The position numbers and the translations under genes are program-made. DNA of 64,000 nucleotides from Sepioteuthis lessoniana (taxonomy: Eukaryota; Mollusca; Cephalopoda; Myopsida; Loliginidae), in assembly GCA_963585895.1 (NCBI GenBank), contig OY757904.1, forward strand, positions 1,361,907 to 1,425,906, written 5' to 3'. Position 1 is the stretch's first letter; every line of letters starts with the position of its first letter. The notes under the pieces are model-generated. The model worked only from the letters and a program-made list of their open reading frames with translations. It was not told where the DNA came from and did no database searches. This document shows positions 12,986 to 24,839 of the stretch, in pieces.

Positions 12986-13545
12986 TAAGATTAGTAAATA
13001 GCTACAATAGGTTTCGTTAAGTTTCTTAACCGTTGCTGTTTTGGCGGGGACTGTTTGCAGTTTTCACCAAGAGAACTTGTCAATTCTTTCTCGTTGATTG
13101 GACCAGTCTGTCCACAGTTGTTATGACCTGCATCCTTCTTATATAACCTGCATTTCTCATTTTGTGTGCGAACCATATCCGTTCCCGTCGTTGTAAGCTT
13201 TGAAGCATCTATCAAAGACTTAAATTTGCTCCTCACCTATTCATTAGTTTTTTCCTCAAGTAAAATATGGTATGCTCCTTTTTGTCTTTCTCTGCCAACA
13301 ATATCCATGACTCGTGCCCATAAAGTAGAATAGAGAACACAAGAGATACAAAGAGCCTCTACTTGGTGGGGAAGCCAATTTAGCTCTTCCATATTTTCTG
13401 GTCCTCTTTTTAGCGGCTGTGGTGATTCGGATACGAATAATAATTGTTGCTTTACACACGTAATTTTTCGATAGCTTATCTTTAAACTGTGTTAATCTGG
13501 ACTTTCGGCGGCTCATTGTTCGTGGGTTTTTTTTCATTTTTGTTG
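12986..13545 (-). other. unexplained less AT-rich segment with basic ORFs
   Basis: Two minus-strand ORFs (12991-13236, 81 codons; 13256-13537, 93 codons) sit in DNA noticeably less AT-rich than its surroundings. Both products are Lys/Arg-rich. The second starts with a cluster of basic residues (SRRKSRLTQFKDKL), and the first has a KFKSLIDASKL segment that could belong to a helical DNA-binding domain. No domain was recognised with confidence. A decayed transposon gene or a host exon fragment are both possible. Confidence 0.25.
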
Positions 13546-14110
13546 TTAAGAGAAATTATGTGCGATGAAAGTTCCTATCGCTACAAAAACTGTTATGAAT
13601 TTGTTTTTTAAACTTAGAATATTTACTGCATAAATGGAAATAGCAAATTTGAAACGTTCTAATTCAATTAACCACATTGTTTTTTCTACGTCACTTGATG
13701 TAAATTTCAAGACGAGTTCATTATATATAAGATTTATTACTACGGACAGGAATTCTTTCTTTCAAACTAAGATGATTTGAATAACCTAATTAAATTATTT
13801 TACCTTCTGTTATGAAGAAAACACAATTATATTTGGTACATTTTAATGGAAATAGGAAAAAATAAGTTATTACACACAAAAAATCTTTTATGAAAGATAC
13901 CATTTTAAAAATGATAATCAAATGATTTGGAAATTTATAAGAAATGATGGCAGGAGAGTTACCGATGTCTGGAACGTTTTGAAAAATGTGCGTTCTTTTC
14001 TCATGAAAACAATTAGACATATTGCTGTACAAACTGTATGTACTCTATACTTTGTAAAATAGACTGAATATTATTTCTTTTTAAAAAATTTTTGGCTAAC
14101 CAATGTCATG
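13546..14110. other. AT-rich non-coding DNA, no gene seen
   Basis: No ORF above 80 codons with any recognisable feature, and no known repeat. Confidence 0.55.
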
Positions 14111-14479
14111 GTGTTCGAAAAGTAATTGCGTTTACAAGAAAGGATATAAAGCAAAATTAATTTTATTAGATATTTTCATAAAATATGTAATTATCTACAT
14201 TTATAACGACTGCAGCTCAATGGGAAAGCAAATGTACAATTTTCTAAAGTATTCACAGTTTTCCCTCTGCCACACATAAAAATCTGTAGGTACTTGATTT
14301 GGTGAGTATAGAGGATGAAAAAGAACATCCCATCCTTACAATGATATATTTTCCTTGGTGTATAGGGGCTGCAGAAGTGGAAAATAATGAGGTTACATTT
14401 TTTATGATAATCTTTGAATAAATTTAACTTTGATTTTTCAAATATCCCCTCTAATAAAATGTAATTACTTTCTGAACAC
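14111..14479 (-). mobile_element. mariner-type deletion derivative
   Basis: The ends are inverted: GTGTTCGAAAAGTAATTGC at the left and GTAATTACTTTCTGAACAC at the right pair over about 17 of 19 positions. Inside, the minus strand at 14201-14335 reads GWDVLFHPLYSPNQVPTDF and runs on to a stop at 14201-14203. In mariner-family transposases the corresponding block is the HPPYSPDLAPSD region that carries the third catalytic aspartate. The YSP and the PTD are recognisable here, but the YSPD aspartate is Asn. The rest of the transposase is missing, so this is a non-autonomous internal-deletion copy. No TA duplication is obvious at the ends. Confidence 0.8.
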
Positions 14480-15344
14480 TTTCCTTAAATGAAGCATATT
14501 GGCCTTTTACTTCTTTAAATAACTGTATCGGTTTTAATTTTTTATGGAATAATTTTATATACATTTCATGTCTTCATACGATACGGAACGATATCTATTT
14601 TTAGAAAGTTATCTAAACACTACAGAATTATGAAAAAGAGGAAATATGTAAATCAAGGCTTGTAAAAGTGTATGAGGTATATAACCTGAGCAAGCGAAAT
14701 CTGAGAATGATTTTTATAGTAGAAAAAAATGATGAGTGAGGATTTTAGAAGAATAAGATCCGTACATTTTTTTGAAGAATGATACGATATATTGTCAAAA
14801 TGAAAAGAAGCGAGAAATATTGTTTGATTTTTGGCTAAGCAGAAAAATACAAAGAATACGAAATTTTTTTTAATCTAAAGGAAGCAAAGATAGAAAGGTA
14901 AAATATTTATTTTGTCAGCGAAAGACAGACAAAACGATAGCAGAACTGGAGCTAGAGTAAATTGCGAGTTAGTAACGGAAATCTGACGAAACAGAAAAGT
15001 TATCTGAATTGGAAACTTCAAAACGACTTATTTTTTTTTTTTTTTTTTTTTTGAAAGGCTGCGTTTGCTACTGCAATTAGACTGAGCGCTACGATAAAAG
15101 GGGCCAAAGTCTGTATATCGCATTACTTCACTCAACGGGGAGGGGGACTTGTATGATCGGATTTATTCATTTTTAAAAGGATGACTGATTTAATTATTTT
15201 TTTAAAAACTGACTTAGTTATTTTGTTTATTAAAAAACAAAATAAAAAATTGTTTTAACTATTGAACATTCCGTGTTGTTTTCTCTGGCTTTCGGCTTCA
15301 ATTTATTTTTCTTTGAATGATCAACTCTGTCTGATTTATTAGTT
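14480..15344. other. AT-rich non-coding DNA with a poly(T) run
   Basis: No gene was recognised. A T run of about 22 bases lies at 15031-15052. Confidence 0.55.
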
Positions 15345-15775
15345 GTCAAAATTTCTGAGACGAAACTTGGAGATTTTTATCGTTAAGGGTTTTCGGACTA
15401 TTGTCTTCATTTTTACAGTTATTTCCACAACGTTTCGGCCGATATGTCCTCCAGCCTTCTTCAGGTGTTTGTCGAACTTGGGAACCTTCACGGAACTTTG
15501 AACTACGTCCTTTATTGAATCTTCGGGGTCACCTGTTCTGATTCCGTTAGCCATAACCGGGTACAAGTGTTAAGTATTCCTGTATTGTTACTCGCCTGCA
15601 GTCATGATTGAACCTGAAACCTCCAAATGATTGTCCCCTTAGAAGCTTAGGGAACCAATGCCTATAACCGTGACAATACAGGAATACTTAACACTTGTGC
15701 CCGGTTATGGCCGAAACGTTATGGAAATAACAATAAAGATGAAGACAATAGTCCGAAAACCCTTAATGATTTATT
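15345..15775. mobile_element. 430-bp foldback element, Penelope-like terminal sequence
   Basis: Outer arms TAAGGGTTTTCGGACTATTG (from about 15385) and CAATAGTCCGAAAACCCTTA (to about 15768) are inverted copies that continue through CGTTTCGGCC and GGCCGAAACG. A second inverted pair, CATAACCGGGTACAAGTG and CACTTGTGCCCGGTTATGG, nests inside. On the minus strand the left arm reads CTGAAGAAGGC...GCCGAAACG (15464 to about 15431), followed by an AATAAC-containing tail. CTGANGA, a helix, then GAAAC resembles the hammerhead ribozyme core reported in terminal repeats of Penelope-like retroelements. That assignment is inferred, and no Penelope reverse transcriptase is present here. A short ORF (15339-15566, minus) lies on this repeat and is not convincing. 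Confidence 0.65.
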
Positions 15776-16377
15776 TGGCGATCGGCGAGTGGCGACTTCA
15801 GTTGTCTAGATCTAAAACACAACGTGGGTAGATGACTGAACAAGCCTAAGTTCAATCCTTCATTGAAGCAATAACTCGTCAGTGGTCAAGGCAGTCGACT
15901 AGGTGATAGGTATAAATTATGAAATAAATGAATCTTGAATTTTGAAGAGAAAAATTTGTGTAAAATAAGTTTTGATATTGGTAGTTGTGAAAAGCAAATT
16001 CTATCACAAAAAGCTTTTTAACTTGATTTTGAAATATGCATTACAGTGACCAAAACAAAACATATTTATTCCATCTGTGAATCTTGCATCACAAATGACT
16101 TTAAATAACTCACAATGAAAAGCAAATACTGAATTAAGGTTCTTATCGCTCATTCAAAATGTTTCAACAGATATTTTAGATTGTTTTATCGATTATCAGA
16201 ATAATAACAAATTCTCAAAAGTAATTTATTTTACATTAATCTAATATAAAAAAAATCGCTCTACAATAAAGTATAACAACAGATGGTTTGAAGTAAGAAT
16301 TTGTAGAGTAATAATTATGTGTAGCGAGTGTTGGCTTTTGAAAAGAGGAAGTGGAGGTGCGTACATATAACAGGGTG
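15776..16377. other. AT-rich non-coding DNA, no gene seen
   Basis: No ORF of note and no repeat shared with the rest of the window. Confidence 0.55.
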
Positions 16378-16451
16378 AGAAGAAGAAGAAGAAGAAGAAG
16401 AAGAAGAAGAAGAAGAAGAAGAAGAAGAAGAAGAAGAAGAAGAAGAAGAAA
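16378..16451. repeat. (GAA)n microsatellite
   Basis: Pure GAA/AGA trinucleotide run of about 24 units. A second one lies at 23477-23536. Confidence 0.98.
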
Positions 16452-16894
16452 CAGTGTTCTAAGAGGCTATGATATAAAAATAAATATTCATTTAACTCAA
16501 CAGGATTCTCGTTAAAACAGACGATTTATACACATCCTCAGACAGTTATAAAATAATTGAAAAGAAACGGATAGAAGATCAAAGCAGATAATACTATGCA
16601 TATGCGCACTGAGCAACGCAATCACAATTTCTTTCTTTTGCTGCAACCTTAATAATTTCATTTCTGTCTTTGTTCAAAGCGGAAAGTTTTATTTTACGAT
16701 CGAAAGAAAAGGAAAACGGTTCAGAAGAATAGTATTACAAATGAAAAAAGCTGTAAAATATTGTAATTGCAAGTAGATTACTAGTTTTATGGTTACAGCT
16801 TTACCAATTACTAGAGAAACGATTCTCTTCCTGTTAGAAAGAAGCAAGAATAAAGTAAGGAAGATGCGTATACGCACTCACACATTACTATACA

Positions 16895-17001
<107 letters not shown>

Positions 17002-17360
17002 GGTTTTGAAATTGAGAAAAATTACCCGCAAAAGCCAACTAGAATTGTTGTAACTTGGGCTACTTTCTTTCAAAAGGATCCATTGTTTGTTGAGGAAAAA
17101 CAATTCTAAAAAAAGACATTTATAAGGATCAAGGAATAACTTCAAAAGTGTTTTCACTATGAAAGAAGCAAAAAGGCTAAACGCAAAAATGTGGTATTCG
17201 ATTATAATTGTAAGATAAAGCGTTGAATCTGTCGCCTTCTATATGTTTGGTTGGAATGTTTCAAGATAATTCTAGGGAACATCCTTCTCGTCGTTGGCAT
17301 GTGACTAGTGTGAGGTTAATTAACATTGACTGTAAGTAGTTGAGAGGAACTATTTCCTTT

Positions 17361-17362
<2 letters not shown>

Positions 17363-17393
<31 letters not shown>

Positions 17394-17450
17394 TAAGAGA
17401 AGACGGAGAGAGATAGAGAGAGAGAGAGAGACATAGAGAGAGAGAGAGAG
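17363..17450. repeat. (GA)n microsatellite, interrupted
   Basis: GA-rich tract broken by TAAGAGAAGACGG, GATA and ACATA interruptions. Confidence 0.95.
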
Positions 17451-17883
17451 TGATCCAGTCGTGCACTAAACTTGAAATCACGTTGCAGTGGACACACAAG
17501 CACACACATATGTAGAGACACAAACAAATAATCCTTTTCTTGTTGGCAATAGTTTCATCCTTGTAGTCTTGTGAGTTTTACAAATAAATGGCCTTTTAGT
17601 CGGCACAGAGGATAAACGAAGGATACATTTTTTTCAATGCGTCATATGTGTTTTCTTATTAATACAGGATTTTTTTATCCACGGTTCACAGCTGTATCTG
17701 CATCCGTAGAAGTTAACATCTGGGGATTCGATATTGTTTGATAGCACCTAAAATGACAACAGTGTTCGATCCGAAATATAATGTTAATTCAAAGTTTTCA
17801 TTATTACATCATTTTGTAAATTCTTTTTTCCCGGAAGTAGGACAGATTGAAATCTCCCTTTCTACCGGTCTATCTAACGAGTG

Positions 17884-17905
17884 CATATATATATATATAT
17901 ATATG

Positions 17906-17947
<42 letters not shown>

Positions 17948-18041
17948 TTTAGTTTGCAATCATGCGATCATCAGACCAAGTCTCTCCCAATGTATGAATG
18001 CAGGTTTGTGTATGTATGTGTGTGCGTATCTACCTCTATCC

Positions 18042-18101
<60 letters not shown>

Positions 18102-18144
18102 GCGCGCGCGCATGTGTGCGTGTGTGCGTGCGTGTGTGTGTGTG

Positions 18145-18175
<31 letters not shown>

Positions 18176-18176
18176 A
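17884..18176. repeat. compound microsatellite TA/GT, TC/TA/GC/GT
   Basis: (TA)n at 17886 and (GT)n at 17909-17946 are followed, after 100 bp, by (TC)n, (TA)n, a short alternating CGCGCGCGCG block near 18100 and mixed (GT)n/(GC)n to 18176. Alternating purine-pyrimidine runs of this length are Z-DNA-prone. All ORFs here are repeat artefacts. Confidence 0.95.
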
Positions 18177-18411
18177 CATTCAGAAACGTAAACCATGAAA
18201 ATATATTTTCCATATTATTCAAGTATATAGAAACCATTCCATGCATTTAAGTATAGACAATACCTTAAAACGACAAAGGTGAAAAAGAATTTATAACTTC
18301 TTAGAATATATAAATTTCTTTAAATATAGAATGAAGGTGAAATTCTTCTGATATTTTGTTTGTCTAAAGAGATCTAAAGAAAAAGATAAGTTTGTGAATG
18401 TGTTAGAAATA

Positions 18412-18435
18412 GATAGATAGATAGATAGATAGATA
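18412..18435. repeat. (GATA)n microsatellite
   Basis: Six GATA units end directly at the 5' edge of the RTE LINE fragment, so the element either inserted next to or into the repeat. Confidence 0.95.
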
Positions 18436-18892
18436 ATGCAAAGAGTATCTTCCAGGCAGCGGTCACATCGATACTGCTATATGGATGCACTACATGGACG
18501 CTAACAAAACGGCTGGAGAAGAAACTAGATGGCAATTACACAAGAATGCTGCGTGCAATCCTGAACAAGTCCTGGCAGCAACACCCCACAAGACACCAAC
18601 TGTACGGCCACCTGCCCCCTATCACGAAAACTATTCAAGTTAGGCGAACCAGACATGCAGGACATTGCTGGAGAAGCAGAGATGAACTCATAAGAGATGT
18701 ACTCTTATGGATCCCCACACATGGCCGCGCAAAAGCAGGACGACCAGCACGAACGTACATTCAGCAGCTATGTGAGGATACAGGTTGTTGTCCTGAAGAC
18801 CTACCTAGGGCGATGAACGATAGGGAGGAGTGGCGAGAGAGGGTCAGGGATATCCGTGCTGCCAGCACGATATGATGATGATGATAATTTCA
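18436..18892 (+). mobile_element. RTE-clade LINE, 5'-truncated, reading frame intact
   Basis: One open frame runs from about 18438 through the methionine at 18546 to the stop at 18873-18875. It encodes the C-terminal end of an RTE-type endonuclease/reverse-transcriptase protein, including SILLYGCTTWTLTKRLEKK, LYGHLPPITKTIQVRRTRHA, a GHCWRSRDEL motif and the terminal DREEWRERVRDIRA block. The stop overlaps a short ATGATGATGATGATAA tail, the very short 3' end with trinucleotide repeats usual for RTE elements. No frameshift or stop is seen in about 145 codons, unlike the copies at 20968-21390 and 41058-42610, so this is a young dead-on-arrival insertion. It starts well downstream of the catalytic YADD box and cannot move by itself. 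Confidence 0.92.
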
Positions 18893-20967
18893 CTAGGTGA
18901 TTTTGGGGTTTATTTTACCGATGATAAATACTGACATGCGTAGAACCATACATGTCAAAACTGAAAAATACCAACGTACACATATCTTTTTTGAAAGGTT
19001 CATAAAGGTTCCAGAAAATGAAATAATTTTACTTTTTTTACAGATATTTAAAAAAAACGAAGGATTAAAACTTTCTTTTTGAGATGATTACAATTATATC
19101 ATTAATGTAGTCTAGAAAGTGAAATATCAGTTAAATGAATGATTGATTGTTCAATTAAAAAGACTGTTTAAAAAAAAGAAATAATTAGATTAATGTATTG
19201 AAAGGATCAGATGGTTAATATATTTAGTCGCAAACTATCCGCTTTGTTGAAAAAACGTGTTACGCTTATCAAAGAGGTGGAAAATAAAGGAATCATTCCT
19301 GACTATTTATTTTTGCGTTGAACAGTGAACGTTATGGGAAAGAATTGAGATCATAAAAAGTGAGATAATCGAAAATGACATATATTCATTGTGGCTGCAG
19401 ACATTGATGATATAGCAGCATCCAAAGGTCTGGAGACTGACTTTTAGAAAAATATGAAAAATGATGACAGAGAGAAAGAAAAAGTAGGAGAAATCTTGCA
19501 GTTTTGTTATCCACTTAATTATTATGGCTTCCAAATCCAAAATGGTTGGTGCGACGTTTATGAAAGACGAGATCCTGATACCTTTGCATTGTTTGCACTA
19601 ACGTTTGAAGTGTACATCGACCCAGAGTTCAATATAAAGATAAATCATATGTTATAACAAAATAATAATAGTTAAAATTAATATATGAATATTATATCTT
19701 ACGTAGGGAGTCATAATAAAATGTAAAATTGAATTTGAATGAATGATATAATTATAAATATGACGTTGTAAATCGTATTAGCATTTTTTACTTCGTAATA
19801 TGCAAATTTTAATTTATAATTTGAAACGTGATCAGATGTTCTATCAAAGAATTAGATACATGCTAATTAAATTAAACGAAATGTGAATCCATTTGGTTAT
19901 AATAACCAATCATCTTCTTTATCAAGATGAATTTTAACTAAACTTTTATAGGACTAACTTTGTTTTATATTTATGTATAATGAATAATATGTAAATTATG
20001 TATTATGTATAATGGGATATTTCATAAAACTAAATGATCTTCATAAATTCATTTAATTTTATGCCTGTTTTTCATTACAATTTATGTGTCACATATGAAA
20101 AACAACACATGCATAAAAACATCAAGTAAATTTTCATTGGAAACGTTACTGTAGATTTCGCACAACTTATTTATCAAATGATAATAAATTTTAAAAAATC
20201 AACCTGATCTCTAATTTTCATCATCCTTGATGTGTTTAAAAATCTCTTTTGAGTATTCATTGATATGAACCACTAACTTTATTCTGAAACACGCAAGGAA
20301 ATTAAATATCTTTGTTGTCTTTTCCAAAGCCGATTTTTCAGAATCTGACTTTTCTTTAAGATATCAAAGATATATATATAAAGTAGATTAAAGAAAATTA
20401 TAACTTTATTTTAGTTATAAAACAAGTAACATTCAAAATAATTTCATTTGGTTGATTTGTAAATAAATCTTTTACGTTATAGTTGGATCTGTTTCCGATA
20501 TATCAATCTCAAATAATGTCGTATCAATTATAGAAATATGAGTAATTATCTTTGGTACGGAGTCATTTACAATAAAGGCAAAAGTTCAACGACTTCTTTA
20601 TTGTAGTTGATTTTATTCTTTCATTTCTTAGTACAATGCGACGTGATCGATTTTCTGGCTTTAACAAAAAAATAAAATGAACTTATTGAAAAAGATTTGG
20701 CCTGAAAGTTGCAGAAACGTTAATCATGAAGGTAGAAAGTGAGTAAAAGCTAAAACATTTTCCGTGTCAAGCGGCGAACTTTGGTGGCTGCCATTGTTTG
20801 TCTATTACCACGTAACCTAATGATATTTGACTCACAGTTGGAAATCATTTACCTTAAAACTAATATCAGTTGGGCGTCTGACGTAGACCATTCACTAGTT
20901 AAATGATTTTAATCCTTACTCAGTGCTTGACTATTGTGAATCATTCTGAAGTTCATTATCATCAAGG
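18893..20967. other. AT-rich non-coding DNA, no gene seen
   Basis: About 2 kb with no ORF above 77 codons and no recognised repeat. 19650-20400 is exceptionally AT-rich. Confidence 0.6.
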
Positions 20968-21390
20968 TGTGTCGACAGCACAGATCCCATTGACTCTCTT
21001 TTGCTATTCGTCCCTATAACACCTTCTTGTTGGCATTCCGATGTCTGTACAGAGTTGATAACTGCAAGTATTTGCTGTTCTGTCAATATTAATGAATCTA
21101 TTGGGGAACGTTACTTTTGAGTTCCCTCTTCTACAGCATTACTCAGCATATGTTGTTCGTCTTAATTGGATGGTTTGTGAAAGGGCAGATTAGTGCCTAT
21201 ACAGTAGCTGTTTTGTATGGTGCTGCCTTTAGGATGTGTTCAAAACACTATATAGCATTCTTGCGTAGCTTCCATCTAGCTTTTCTCCAAACGTTTCGTT
21301 AGAGTGAAGCAGCCATACAGTAGTACTGACACGGATGCAGCTTGTAAGAATTTCTATTTTATCTTATCCGAGGGATCAGATTTCTATACT
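20968..21390 (-). mobile_element. RTE-clade LINE 3' fragment, decayed
   Basis: The minus strand encodes broken pieces of the same C-terminal region as 18436-18892. SVSVLLYGC is read near 21320 in place of the family's SILLYGC, and the LEKS and WRSRDEL-equivalent stretches are disrupted by frameshifts. Low-coordinate sequence (CAGCACAGATCC, GACTCTCTT, TCCCTAT) matches the antisense of the terminal ERVRDIRA region. It has lost the (ATG)n tail and is the oldest of the RTE copies here. Confidence 0.8.
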
Positions 21391-22887
21391 GTCGATAACA
21401 AGTTTAGTAAATAATTTACTTAGTGAGTTCAACTCATAGATCATTCGACAGTGTAGTGAGCATGAACTTCAATATGGGTCCTTGGGTCCAAAATAAGTTA
21501 AACTTAATAAATTTCGGCGAGACAGCGATTCATGTCAAATGTTATTGTCTTTTTCTGTTCATGTTTATATTGAACGACTGTAGAAGTCATCTTCTATGCT
21601 GTGGTACTGCTATGTAAACAAATAAAGTTCAATCGGTCTAAATGAACTCGTATTCTAAATTGGCCTTCACTGGCTCACGGAAGTGCAATAATGGTTGGTC
21701 AATGGGAAATTAGAAAAATAATCACAGAGGGAAAGAAAAGTAGTTTCAGTGAAACATCTGAATGTTTCATTTTGAAATTTGTTGCTAAAGTAAGTGACAA
21801 ATTTTCGCCATTTATATCTATTTTTTGTCGTTTATGTCTTCCAGTATTTTGGATTCTATGAATATTAATTATTCTATGAATTTTAATTATTCTATGAATA
21901 ATAATTATTCTATGAATATTGATATGGTGTTAAAAAACGGGCGTAAATTGTGGCAATAATTGTTTTTATAACTCCTCTTTTTTTGAAAAATACATTTCTT
22001 TTTGTTCATTTATTTTTTGTCTGTGATGTCTATATATTTATTTATTCATTTTATTTGTGTCACAAGTTTTAAACCAAAACCGAATACTTCATTTTCTGTT
22101 TTGAAAATATTTGTCCTCGTTATATCGGTACTGGAGTCTTCTCTTCCTTTTTGATTAATTTGATTTTTATAATTAAAGTGAGTAATTTATGTAATGATTT
22201 GTTTATTTTTTCATTGTTTATTCTGTATACTCCACACTGTAAATTGTTAGATTTGGTTTTGAGAGAATGGTTTCTTGGTATTTTTTTCGAACTATAATTC
22301 CTTCCACAACAGTAAAAAAAATCCTACCAGCATACCAAGAAGATATAAAAATGTCTCTATCATCTCTTCTGAAAAAAGTGGAGTAATTATTATTTTGGAT
22401 ACAAAAATTTACTCCCCAAAAATAGCCTTTATGAAATTACATTGACATCTATGAAAACTTGAGGAATTCAAAATTGATAGCAAAACAGAAAAATTTAATA
22501 AATTTGAAAATGAACTCAAAATAGAAAATCATTTAAAACATGTTTTACCGAAATCCCACAAATCAGACATTCCAATGAGACAAATTGTTTGTATTGATAC
22601 CCCCACCTCAAAAAGGCTTAAAAATATAAACTTAGTGTCTTGGAACAATTCGCTTTTCACACACTAAAATTTCTGGCAATCGCGATAAAACATGAATAAG
22701 AAAGATAAATGTATAAGTAGGTCATATTTTAATTTCTTGAATATGAATAGACGATTTGATAAATGTTTAAATATAAAATGAAACACATCAGAAAATAAAC
22801 CTCTCTTTATTGATCAACAAAGTCGAAAATTTCAGTGATATCTATACGCAAAGATATGGCTCTCCAAAACATTCTCAATAGTGATCA
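21391..22887. other. AT-rich non-coding DNA with a small 18-bp repeat
   Basis: No gene was recognised. About four units of an 18-bp repeat, TTCTATGAATATTAATTA, lie at roughly 21850-21922. Confidence 0.55.
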
Positions 22888-23352
22888 GCCCAGTAAGCTG
22901 GGGCTGTAGAATACACCAACTGCATCTTTGTTGAGGGGTAAGACACCACCCCAACGAGTGTTCCGGATGACAATTAAACCATCGGATGACGTGGCTCCAG
23001 CCTTTGAAATTTTGGGAATGCGTGGCACTCCTTCATTACCAATTGCTCCCTGGTTCACTCTGGCCCAGTGGGTAGCACCAGAAAAGGTCCTATCAACGAG
23101 TCAAATAGAACTGTTTGACATTTAAACTGTTTCCAAAAATGACTTATACTAAATTGAATTGTTAGAAAAGGAACTGTTTGATCATTTAATTGCGTATAAA
23201 CAAATGACTGATATTTAATTGAATTGTTAGTGATACTTAGCAATACTTGGAATCATTTACCTTTGCTGACTTATGTTTATAAATCATATCTAAACCAGAT
23301 TTAGTATTAGATAACGTCCAATGGTTAATACACCATAAAACCAAACAAAACC
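22888..23352 (+). mobile_element. composite dispersed repeat, copy 2
   Basis: Starts CAGTAAGCTGGGGCTGTAG with the same ordered blocks as copy 1 (GAATACACCAACTGC, GAGGGGTAAGAC, the GGTTCACTCTGGCC block and the CTTATACTAAATTGAATTG units). It ends near a shortened tail containing CACCATAAAACC. More diverged than copy 3/4 at 45.9-46.9 kb. The ORF across it (22928-23125) is not a gene. Confidence 0.85.
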
Positions 23353-23476
23353 ATCTAAAGTGATATATTAGGATTTCTTTTGAGAGATTTCTAAGAATCT
23401 GACTCAATCCAAAACATTATGCCCCAAAACTCGAAATCTTTCCCATATTTAGGTGATGTACAACTAATATATATAT

Positions 23477-23536
23477 AGAAGAAGAAGAAGAAGAAGAAGA
23501 AGAAGAAGAAGAAGAAGAAGAAGAAGAAGAAGAAGA
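23477..23536. repeat. (GAA)n microsatellite
   Basis: Pure trinucleotide run of about 20 units, close to a preceding TA-rich stretch. Confidence 0.98.
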
Positions 23537-23742
23537 TAATTTAACTTTACTTGACATTTTATTAATTCAAAACAATTTTCTTAACTCTCTCAAGGATTGG
23601 TCAAATTTTCTTCCTATTTCTATATTGCAACAGCGACTGCCTCTGAACCAATGGATTTCGACATGGCAACAGTAGGAATCACTACCGACAAAATATAAAT
23701 ATAACCATTAGTTGCCTAAATTTCTGAGACAAAGCTTGGTAA

Positions 23743-23847
23743 TTTTTATCATTAAGGGTTTTCGAACTATTGTTTTCATCGGCCGAAACGTTGTGGAAAT
23801 AACAATAAAGATGAAGACAATAGTCCGAAAACCCTTAATGATAAAAA
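23743..23847. mobile_element. short foldback related to 15345-15775
   Basis: Left arm 23743-23779 and right arm 23811-23847 are 37-bp inverted copies with two mismatches. The 31-bp middle contains CGGCCGAAACGTTGTGG. Arms and middle match the outer arms of the foldback at 15345-15775, so this is a miniature derivative of the same family. The CTGAAGA half of the hammerhead-like motif is absent. Confidence 0.8.
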
Positions 23848-24045
23848 TATAACCATATTTCATTAAATATGGAAGTCAAGAATTTATTTATTAAAAAATC
23901 TCAACTCCCAGGATCAAAAAAAGAAGCGGGAGTCTTAAAAAGTATCTCTAAGCCAAATCCTACGACCAAGACGAAGACACAATCACATGATCCTTGATAA
24001 CGCTGTTTAGTCTAATCATACATGGCACTACCAATGCTTGATGCA

Positions 24046-24063
24046 CAAAAAAAAAAAAAAAAA
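24046..24063. repeat. poly(A) run
   Basis: A run of about 18 A residues with no recognisable retroposon body on either side. Confidence 0.7.
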
Positions 24064-24274
24064 ATTGATAAATTTTAATTTTTTATTTTAAAAAACACCA
24101 TAACACTTACGTTCTTGATAATCACCAACACTTTTCGTGATAACCCAGACTACATCTTTGAACAACCACGATCCCCATTAAAAATATCTAACTCGTTTGC
24201 AAGAAAAACTTAAAATACTGAATAAACAATCCATTTCAGTCATATTTAATGAAATATACTTCAAAGAGAATATG

Positions 24275-24275
<1 letters not shown>

Positions 24276-24349
<74 letters not shown>
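24276..24349. repeat. (TC)n microsatellite
   Basis: About 37 uninterrupted TC units. It makes Leu-Ser and Arg-Glu artefact ORFs. Confidence 0.98.
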
Positions 24350-24353
<4 letters not shown>

Positions 24354-24839
24354 ATATATATCGTCTTGAAAATAAGAGAACAGGATAAAAACTCACGATG
24401 CTAAGTTTCACGTGCTTGATCTTCTAATAAGTATATCGCTATACAACCCGATTCAACTGAATGAATATCTATTTTCAAACACAATATTCAAGTCACACGT
24501 CTGTTTACTATTTACACAGCTATTTACTTTGTCATGAGGATCAATCTAGCACCAAATTACAAAGTAGATATTTGATTTCCTGGCGACATTTATACACCAA
24601 TTCCAATCTTTTTAATTACCAGATTGTTAGAATTTGGAAACCTTATGATGTGACATTTTCCCTCTCAATTTAATTTACATTGTTTTTTATCCTTGATAAC
24701 AAACGTAGGCTCTTTTTATAATGGGCCATTTAACCTTTGCTTCTTCACTATATTTTTTCTTTATATTCCAAGAAAAAATATTTATTAGGTAAAGAAAACA
24801 ATAAATTTGCTAATCAACTCGACTTTTCACCGAAAGAAA

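Noticed and set aside
17738..18250. Cluster of Cys/Val and Ser/Leu ORFs
   Set aside because: Produced by (GT)n, (TC)n and (TA)n runs. All frames are open at once.
20880..20940. Possible tRNA-like SINE head (GTTAAATGATTTTAATCC)
   Set aside because: A B-box-like stretch alone, with no A box at the right distance and no SINE body.
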